Assembly (NCBI GenBank): GCA_964461435.1
Contig: CAYWUI010000030.1
Coordinates: 1 to 39,808, forward strand
Reading direction: 5' to 3'
Origin: G020354785 sp964461435
GTDB taxonomy: Bacteria > Bacteroidota > Bacteroidia > Bacteroidales > UBA10428
DNA length: 39,808 nucleotides
The notes beneath the pieces are model-generated. The model made no database searches and was not told where the DNA came from. It worked only from the letters and a program-made list of their open reading frames with translations. Made by a program: the position numbers and the translations under genes. Numbering within the stretch: position 1 is the first letter of the stretch; each line of letters starts with the position of its first letter. Positions 34,001-39,808 of this stretch are shown piece by piece.

Positions 34001-34008
34001 TATATTTT
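34001..34008 (+). promoter_or_regulatory. Possible -7 box for porU
   Basis: TATATTTT is one mismatch from TAnnTTTG and lies 24 bases before the porU ATG. No good -33 TTTG was found. Confidence 0.3.
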
Positions 34009-34032
34009 AGCACCCGGGGGCAAAAATCAGCT

Positions 34033-37000
34033 ATGAGACTTTTTATATTAATATTTTTAGTACTTGCAATAAATGTAAAAGCCCAGGAAACCGGACTTAA
34101 AAGAACCATTCTGTGGCGTGCAAATAAAACAATAGCTGATAGTATTGATGAATCAGCGGAAAACACTTCATATACAGAATTTTTATTCTTCGAGGATGCA
34201 ACCTATGCTGATTATACAACATTATTTCCATATTATTACGAACTTATAAAAATAGATAATTATTATACAAACGAAAATATTATTATTACTGACCCCGTTT
34301 ATAAACCATTTGAAGATGCTGAAATTCAAAATATTAGATTTCTTAAAAATATTTCCGATGAGCTAACATGGAAAACTTCAATAAGGTATTTTAACAAAAG
34401 GCCTTTCATTCAATTAACCTTTATTCCCCTGAGGAAGAATCCGATCACCAATAAAATAGAACGCCTTGAAAGCTTTGTTATAAAACCGGCCGGTAAAGAA
34501 TATGGTACGGAATACAGCGGGATTCTAAAATCGGCTAAAAGCTACAGTGAAAACTCTGTCCTTGCAACAGGAGAGTGGTATAAGGTTAAAATCCCTGAAA
34601 GCGGCATATATAAACTCACATATAATGAATTGACAGGCATGGGATTATCAAACCCTGCAGACTTAAGAGTGTATGGAAATGGCGGTAAGCAGTTACCCTT
34701 CATGAATTCCGAATCACGACCTGATGACATTATCGAAAATGCAATTTATATGGAAAAGGGCAGTGACGGCATTTTTAATAGCGGGGATTATATACTCTTC
34801 TACGGTGAAGGTCCGGTAACATGGGAATATGATCAGGAAGACGGCTTATTTCGTCACTCTATCCATGCATACGCACATACATCATATTATTACCTGACAA
34901 CAAGCCTGGGCCCCGGCAAGAAAATAGAAACAATTTCACAGTTAACTGAACCCGTTACTCATAACGTTACAACATTTAATGATTATAATTATTACGAAAG
35001 AAATATTTTTAACCTTGTTGGTTCAGGCAGGCAGTGGTTTGGAGGGAAACTTGAAAATGCCGATTTTGATACGATATTTGAATTCCCGGACATTGACATT
35101 ACCGCTCCTGTTTTTATACAGATAAATGTGGCAAGCCGCGCAGAACACAGCAGGAAAATTACCATTAAAAGTAATAATAACGTAATTGACCAGATTGCTA
35201 TTGATGGTATATCAAGCATGAGCACTTTTACAGGTATCTTTGCAAACCAGAAGTCATATATTAGCTCATTTACTGCGGAAGATGAATCTGTTGATATAAA
35301 TATATCCTATGAAAAAAAAGCCGAATCCGATGAAAGCTGGCTCGATTATATTATCCTTAATGCCAGGAGAATGATTAAACTTCATGAAGATCCGCTGTTT
35401 TTCAGGGATATTGAATCAACCGGACAGGGAAATATTGCGCAGTTCAATATAAGTAATGCCACCGGCAACACCCTGGTATGGGATATTACTGATATTTATA
35501 ATATTAACCAGGTACCTGCCAGCCTGAATGGGACAACATTAAGTTTTAAAAGTAAGACAGATACTTTACGGGAATTTGTGGCTTTCAACAAAACAGATAA
35601 CTTTCTCTCACCTGTCATTGATAATCAGATCCTGGATGTCGAAAATCAGAATCTCCATGCTGTGGCCCCGCATAATATGATTATTGTCACCCATCCCGAC
35701 TTTCTTGCTGAAGCAGAGGAACTGGCTGAATTTCACCGGACCAGGGATAATCTGAGCGTATTCGTAACAACCCCTGACAGGATATATAATGAATTCTCAT
35801 CAGGCAAACCGGATGTCAGTGCTATCCGCAATTTTGTTAAAATGATATATGACAGGTCAGGTAGTGATAAAGACTCTCTTAAATATCTGTTGCTTTTTGG
35901 TGACGGCTCTTATAATAATTTTTCGACTAATCCCGGTAACCCGAATTTTATTCTTACATATCAGTCAGTGAATTCATTAAGTTTTAACGGTTCATACCTT
36001 ACAGATGATTTTTTCGGATTGCTTGATGATAATGAAGGTGGCTCGGAAGCTATGAAGGAATATTCTTTGGATATTGGAATAGGCCGGCTGACTGTTAAAA
36101 CACAGGAAGAGGCACAGGGAGTTTTAAATAAAATAAAAACCTATGATACAAGCGAGAATATGACGGACTGGCGTAATGTTTTGTGTTTTGTAGGTGATGA
36201 CGGCGAATATAATAACGGGACAAGACATATGGAGCAGGCTAATAACCTGGCTGAATATATCAGGAACAATCATCCTGAATACACTGTAAAAAAATTGCTG
36301 CTTGACGCATATAAACAGGTTACGACTTCAACCGGACCGCGATACCCGGATGTTCACAAGGCCATACTTGACAACTTTAATAGCGGAATGCTGATATTTA
36401 ATTATAGCGGACATGGAGGTGAGAATGCTATCACTAAGGAACAGGTTCTGACGGTTAGTGATATAAAGGAACTGAAAAACAAAAATAAACTGCCCCTCCT
36501 CATTACCGCTACATGCGAGTTCAGCCGCTTTGATGATCTGAGTGATGATGAAGGTACTATTGCTGAAAGGACATCTGCAGGTGAAGAAGCATTGCTGAAT
36601 CCCGAGGGTGGTGCCATAGCTTTGTTTTCCACAACCAGGCTGGTATATGCAGATTTAAACTATGAACTGAACGGAGACTTTTACACTTTTGCCTTTAACA
36701 GGGACCGGAATGGTAAAAAATACAGGCTGGGAGATATAGTGAAAAACAGTAAGAATGAGAATATAGACAATAACAAGCTTAACTTTGCCCTGCTTGGCGA
36801 CCCTGCACTTGAGCTCGCATATCCCGAATACAAAATAATAACAGATTCTGTAAACAGCCTGTCAGTATCTGAAGAGCTGGACACTTTAAAGGCATTTTCC
36901 AGGATTAAGATTTCCGGACATGTATCATACAGCGACAGTAGTTTAATGGATAACTTCAATGGCATTGTCTTCCCCTCCGTATTTGACAAACCTCAAAATA

Positions 37001-37905
37001 TTACAACCCTGGGCAACGATGGTATACCAACTTTTACGTTTGAAGTCCAGGAAAATATTATTTATAAAGGCAAAGCTACGGTCTCAAACGGGAAATTCGA
37101 CTTTTCATTTATCGTACCAAAGGATATATCCTACAATATTGGAAAAGGGAAAATAAGTTACTATGCCGAAGATTCAGTAATAGATGCCAATGGATATTTT
37201 AATGAAATATACATAGGAGGGACCTCAGATGTTACTGTTTATGATAATATGGGCCCTGATATTGAACTTTACCTTAACGATGATAAGTTCAAAAAAGGCG
37301 GCATCACTGATAAAGATCCCGTAATATATGCCGTAATAAATGATGAAAACGGAATAAATACTGTTGGAAACGGAATAGGGCATGATATAACAGGAATCCT
37401 TGATGAAAACAGTAGTGAGCTGTTAGTCCTTAATGATTACTATAATGCAGATGTTAACAAATACAACAGCGGTACTGTTATCTATCAGTTAAATAACCTG
37501 ACTGCCGGCAGCCATTCTCTGAAGGTCAAGGTATGGGATATTTTTAATAACTCCTCGGAAAAAACAATCGAGTTTACTGTAAACGGGTCAGATAATATTG
37601 TTCTCGAGAAAGTATATAACTATCCTAATCCGGTTACAGATTATACAGTATTTCAATTTGAACATAATAAACCCGATAGAAACTTAAAAGTAACCATAAA
37701 CATATTTGATCTCGCAGGAAGATTAATAGTCACAATTAATCATGAAGAGCAATCTACCGGCTACCGGTCCGAGTCAATTTACTGGGACGGTAAAAACATG
37801 AACGGTGATAAATTATCAAAGGGCATTTATCCCTTCAGGGTCAGAGTAGAAACAGATGACGGTAACGTAACTGAAAAATTTGAAAAACTTATAATAATGA
37901 ATTAA
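34033..37905 (+). CDS. porU: Type IX secretion system sortase PorU (C25 family)
   Basis: 1290 residues. The signal peptide is MRLFILIFLVLAINVKAQ. The gingipain-like C25 peptidase domain (roughly 550-910) begins with HNMIIVTHPDFLAEAEELAEFH and has LLFGDGSYNN. The catalytic histidine is in NYSGHGGENA (His794) and the catalytic cysteine in LITATCEFSRF (Cys828). A T9SS-type C-terminal domain starts near residue 1195 (NYPNPVTDYTVFQF, INIFDLAGRLI, GIYPFRVRV) and ends with FEKLIIMN. PorU removes the sorting domain of T9SS cargo and attaches it to the surface glycolipid, acting in a complex with PorV, PorQ and PorZ. It starts an operon with porV (69 bp downstream) and ispF. Confidence 0.95.
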   Translation: MRLFILIFLVLAINVKAQETGLKRTILWRANKTIADSIDESAENTSYTEFLFFEDATYADYTTLFPYYYELIKIDNYYTNENIIITDPVYKPFEDAEIQNIRFLKNISDELTWKTSIRYFNKRPFIQLTFIPLRKNPITNKIERLESFVIKPAGKEYGTEYSGILKSAKSYSENSVLATGEWYKVKIPESGIYKLTYNELTGMGLSNPADLRVYGNGGKQLPFMNSESRPDDIIENAIYMEKGSDGIFNSGDYILFYGEGPVTWEYDQEDGLFRHSIHAYAHTSYYYLTTSLGPGKKIETISQLTEPVTHNVTTFNDYNYYERNIFNLVGSGRQWFGGKLENADFDTIFEFPDIDITAPVFIQINVASRAEHSRKITIKSNNNVIDQIAIDGISSMSTFTGIFANQKSYISSFTAEDESVDINISYEKKAESDESWLDYIILNARRMIKLHEDPLFFRDIESTGQGNIAQFNISNATGNTLVWDITDIYNINQVPASLNGTTLSFKSKTDTLREFVAFNKTDNFLSPVIDNQILDVENQNLHAVAPHNMIIVTHPDFLAEAEELAEFHRTRDNLSVFVTTPDRIYNEFSSGKPDVSAIRNFVKMIYDRSGSDKDSLKYLLLFGDGSYNNFSTNPGNPNFILTYQSVNSLSFNGSYLTDDFFGLLDDNEGGSEAMKEYSLDIGIGRLTVKTQEEAQGVLNKIKTYDTSENMTDWRNVLCFVGDDGEYNNGTRHMEQANNLAEYIRNNHPEYTVKKLLLDAYKQVTTSTGPRYPDVHKAILDNFNSGMLIFNYSGHGGENAITKEQVLTVSDIKELKNKNKLPLLITATCEFSRFDDLSDDEGTIAERTSAGEEALLNPEGGAIALFSTTRLVYADLNYELNGDFYTFAFNRDRNGKKYRLGDIVKNSKNENIDNNKLNFALLGDPALELAYPEYKIITDSVNSLSVSEELDTLKAFSRIKISGHVSYSDSSLMDNFNGIVFPSVFDKPQNITTLGNDGIPTFTFEVQENIIYKGKATVSNGKFDFSFIVPKDISYNIGKGKISYYAEDSVIDANGYFNEIYIGGTSDVTVYDNMGPDIELYLNDDKFKKGGITDKDPVIYAVINDENGINTVGNGIGHDITGILDENSSELLVLNDYYNADVNKYNSGTVIYQLNNLTAGSHSLKVKVWDIFNNSSEKTIEFTVNGSDNIVLEKVYNYPNPVTDYTVFQFEHNKPDRNLKVTINIFDLAGRLIVTINHEEQSTGYRSESIYWDGKNMNGDKLSKGIYPFRVRVETDDGNVTEKFEKLIIMN

Positions 37906-37918
37906 TAAACTCACTGGG

Positions 37919-37948
37919 TTTCATATATAAATATTTATTTTATATTTG
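37919..37948 (+). promoter_or_regulatory. Predicted promoter of porV
   Basis: TTTC at 37919-37922 and TATATTTG at 37941-37948, a full match to TAnnTTTG, are 18 bases apart. The ATG of porV is 26 bases downstream of the -7 box, so porV may be transcribed independently of porU. Confidence 0.5.
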
Positions 37949-37974
37949 CTCCACCAATAAAAAATTGATTTAGT

Positions 37975-39147
37975 ATGATAAAAAAGGCTATAATTACAGG
38001 ATTCGCTTTATTATTTGTTCTTCAGGGCATTTTTTCACAGGATGAAGAACTTAATCCGATACGCTTAACCGTACCATTTCTTACTATAGCTCCTGACTCC
38101 AGGGCAGGAGCCATGGGCGATATCGGCGCTGCTACAAGTCCGGATGCCAGTGCCCAGCACTGGAACGCTTCAAGATATGCATTTATTGATGGTGAAGCAG
38201 GATTCGCAATGTCATTTACACCATGGCTAAGAAACCTGGTAAGTGACATTAACCTTGGATATGTATCAGGCTACTTCAGGATCGATGACAGGCAGGTAGT
38301 AAGCAGTTCACTTTTATATTTCTCATTAGGTGAAATTCTTTTCAGAGATATGTATGGCGTGGAATATAGCCACTTCACCCCAAATGAGTTAGCATTTGAC
38401 CTGGCATATTCAAGAACTCTTTCTGAAAAATTTGCAGGTGCATTGACTCTCCGCTTTGTAAGATCAGATCTTACCGGAGGAGTTGCCCAGGGTGGTGAAG
38501 TATATAATCCGGGAATATCTTTCGGCGCGGATCTTTCAACTTATTACCAGAAAGATATCAAGTTAAGTGATAAATCAGGAGAATTTGCCTGGGGAGTAAG
38601 TATTTCAAACCTGGGATCAAAAATATCATATACCGAAGGGACGGATAAATATTTTATACCGGCAAACCTGAGAGCGGGTGCAAGATTGTCAGTAGACCTT
38701 GATGAGTATAATTCTATTAGTGTGACTGTTGATATTAATAAGCTGCTGGTGCCGACACCCCCCACCTACTATCCTGACAGCACTGATGCCAATAATGAAA
38801 AAGTTATTGATGAAGGAAGAGAACCTGCATCTTCATTGCCACTGAGCTGGATTGAGTCTTTCTATGATGCCCCCGGTGGCTTCAAAGAGGAAATGCATGA
38901 AATAACTTATTCCATCGGCGCAGAGTACTGGTATAGAGAACAATTCGCCATAAGGGCAGGCTATTTTCATGAAAATGAATTTAAGGGAAACAGGAAGTAT
39001 TTTACTATTGGTATCGGTCTTAAATTAAATGTATTCTTTATTGATTATTCCTATTTAATACCAACTTCAGGAAGAAATAATCCCCTGGCCAATACCATGA
39101 GGTTCACCCTCGGGTTTATTTTTGACAAGTTCAGAGATCTAAGATAA
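37975..39147 (+). CDS. porV: Type IX secretion system outer-membrane protein PorV (LptO)
   Basis: 390 residues. The signal peptide is MIKKAIITGFALLFVLQGIF with cleavage near SQDEE. The mature sequence opens with PIRLTVPFLTIAPDSRAGAM, GDIGAATSPDASAQHWN, the hallmark of PorV. Barrel strands follow (FAMSFTPWLRNLVSDINLGY, NLAF-like ELAFDLAYSRTLSEKFAGAL, LTLRFVRSDL). The end is NTMRFTLGFIFDKFRDLR. PorV is a FadL-like outer-membrane barrel that receives T9SS cargo from the translocon and hands it to PorU. It lies between porU and ispF, with one base to the ispF start. Confidence 0.94.
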   Translation: MIKKAIITGFALLFVLQGIFSQDEELNPIRLTVPFLTIAPDSRAGAMGDIGAATSPDASAQHWNASRYAFIDGEAGFAMSFTPWLRNLVSDINLGYVSGYFRIDDRQVVSSSLLYFSLGEILFRDMYGVEYSHFTPNELAFDLAYSRTLSEKFAGALTLRFVRSDLTGGVAQGGEVYNPGISFGADLSTYYQKDIKLSDKSGEFAWGVSISNLGSKISYTEGTDKYFIPANLRAGARLSVDLDEYNSISVTVDINKLLVPTPPTYYPDSTDANNEKVIDEGREPASSLPLSWIESFYDAPGGFKEEMHEITYSIGAEYWYREQFAIRAGYFHENEFKGNRKYFTIGIGLKLNVFFIDYSYLIPTSGRNNPLANTMRFTLGFIFDKFRDLR

Positions 39148-39148
39148 A

Positions 39149-39646
39149 ATGAATATCCGGGTAGGTTTTGGTTACGATGTTCACCAACTGAAACCAGGGT
39201 ATAAATTTGTTCTGGGAGGCATCACTATTAAGTCCGATCGCGGTGCTGTCGGCCATTCCGACGGTGATGCACTGATTCATGCTGTATGCGATGCCCTTTT
39301 AGGTGCCGCAAATCTCCGGGATATTGGATTTCACTTCCCCGATACATCAGATGAATTTAAAGATATAGACAGTAAAATAATCTTAAAAAGAACCATTGGC
39401 CTTTTAAACAAGCATGGTTATTCGGTGGGTAATATCGATACGACGATATGCCTGGAGAAGCCAAAAATCAGCAGCCTGATTCCTGAGATGCAGGAAACAC
39501 TTACAAAGATCATAGGAATAGAAAAGGAAGATCTGTCCGTTAAGGCCACAACATCTGAAAAACTTGGATTTGTAGGCAAGGGAGAAGGTATTGCAGTCTT
39601 TGCGGTTGCCTTGATAATTAGGGACAGCGCCCATATTTCAAAATAG
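39149..39646 (+). CDS. ispF: 2-C-methyl-D-erythritol 2,4-cyclodiphosphate synthase
   Basis: 165 residues. IspF closes the cyclodiphosphate ring in the non-mevalonate (MEP) isoprenoid route. Zinc ligands Asp10 and His12 are in FGYDVHQL and His44 is in HSDGDALIHAVCDALL; GDIGFHFPDT is present as RDIGFHFPDT. The C-terminal TTSEKLGFVGKGEGIAVFAV motif is complete. The family normally ends at about this AVALL. Here nine extra residues (IRDSAHISK) follow, encoded by the left arm of an inverted repeat at 39619-39698. The gene begins one base after the porV stop and is co-transcribed with it. Confidence 0.95.
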   Translation: MNIRVGFGYDVHQLKPGYKFVLGGITIKSDRGAVGHSDGDALIHAVCDALLGAANLRDIGFHFPDTSDEFKDIDSKIILKRTIGLLNKHGYSVGNIDTTICLEKPKISSLIPEMQETLTKIIGIEKEDLSVKATTSEKLGFVGKGEGIAVFAVALIIRDSAHISK

Positions 39647-39698
39647 CCTGTAATGGCTAAATTCGGGGCTGGCTTTTAAAATATGGGCGCTGTCCCTA
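39619..39698. repeat. 80-bp inverted repeat, REPIN/MITE-like
   Basis: TAGGGACAGCGCCCATATTT (39619-39638) is an exact reverse complement of AAATATGGGCGCTGTCCCTA (39679-39698), and AAAA/TTTT extends the pairing inward after one mismatch. The 40-base middle has smaller GCC/GGC hairpins. It overlaps the ispF stop and lies between convergent genes, so it could also stop transcription both ways. The arm resembles REP-type repeats with a GGGACAG core linked in other genomes to Y1 (REP) transposases; this is recalled similarity. Confidence 0.8.
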
Positions 39699-39700
39699 TT

Positions 39701-39808
39701 TTAATATACTTTCTCCAGATCATCAGGAGTACCGATATCCAGGCTTGTTCCCTTCTCAAATACTACTGATTCCACATGCAACCCGCTTTTTATTGCTTCC
39801 AGGAATAT
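39701..39808 (-). CDS. C-terminal end of a nucleotidyltransferase (partial)
   Basis: The minus strand is open from the window edge to a TAA at 39701-39703, giving 35 residues: IFLEAIKSGLHVESVVFEKG then TSLDIGTPDDLEKVY. The DIGTPDDLEKV end is typical of NTP-transferase (sugar-phosphate nucleotidylyltransferase) family proteins such as RfbA/HddC-like enzymes. The rest lies beyond the window, so the sugar cannot be named. It is convergent with ispF. Confidence 0.7.
   Translation of the reverse strand: MFLEAIKSGLHVESVVFEKGTSLDIGTPDDLEKVY

Overview
The window comes from a member of the Bacteroidota, probably an uncultured relative of the Bacteroidales/Marinilabiliales. It encodes type IX secretion (T9SS) parts (GldJ, PorU, PorV, a PorP/SprF protein) and a secreted peptidase with a T9SS sorting domain. 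Several genes have the Bacteroidota -7 promoter box TAnnTTTG, and Shine-Dalgarno sites are largely absent. No rRNA, transposase, integrase or CRISPR array was seen. There is one tRNA gene, tRNA-Val(TAC).

Layout. (1) 1-4841 is AT-rich and looks accessory. It holds the end of an unknown gene, then a CapA-type metallophosphatase overlapping a YARHG/DUF3160 lipoprotein-like or exported protein, bracketed by imperfect inverted repeats that resemble integron attC cores. (2) 4842-10065 holds a T9SS-exported M1 aminopeptidase and a polyamine operon: pyruvoyl arginine decarboxylase, agmatinase, and a deoxyhypusine/homospermidine synthase homologue. (3) 10095-14721 holds a rare-looking fusion of a SAM methyltransferase with a D-Ala-D-Ala-ligase-type ATP-grasp domain, a PepSY-like protein, and a NarL-type sensor kinase/response regulator pair. 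(4) 14964-17503 is a small AT-rich island of minus-strand genes beside tRNA-Val. It carries a three-gene unit (possible ADP-ribosyltransferase-like toxin, small putative antitoxin, SecB-like chaperone), a decayed P63C-domain gene, and a two-gene membrane/cytosolic module. (5) 17731-26562 is housekeeping: tRNA-Val, folC, a nitroreductase, then phoH-like, sixA, ppk1, an inositol-monophosphatase gene, a lipid A-type acyltransferase and a GT2 glycosyltransferase, mostly in one direction. (6) 26543-29956 holds an outer-membrane barrel-like protein, a GT39-like membrane glycosyltransferase and a degenerate receiver protein. (7) 29974-39808 holds murF, gldJ and porP/sprF on the minus strand, porU-porV-ispF on the plus strand, and the end of a nucleotidyltransferase gene.

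How the genes fit together. The T9SS block (GldJ, PorP/SprF, PorU sortase, PorV shuttle) would export proteins such as the M1 peptidase whose sorting domain is seen here. Arginine decarboxylase and agmatinase make putrescine, and the third enzyme probably uses it to make homospermidine or spermidine. The most unusual region is the 14964-17503 island. Its toxin/antitoxin/SecB arrangement recalls toxin-antitoxin-chaperone (TAC) systems but with a different type of toxin. A strong intrinsic-terminator hairpin forms the last codons of the putative antitoxin, directly before the chaperone gene. All functional statements rest on reading the sequence and on recalled family features; no database search was run.
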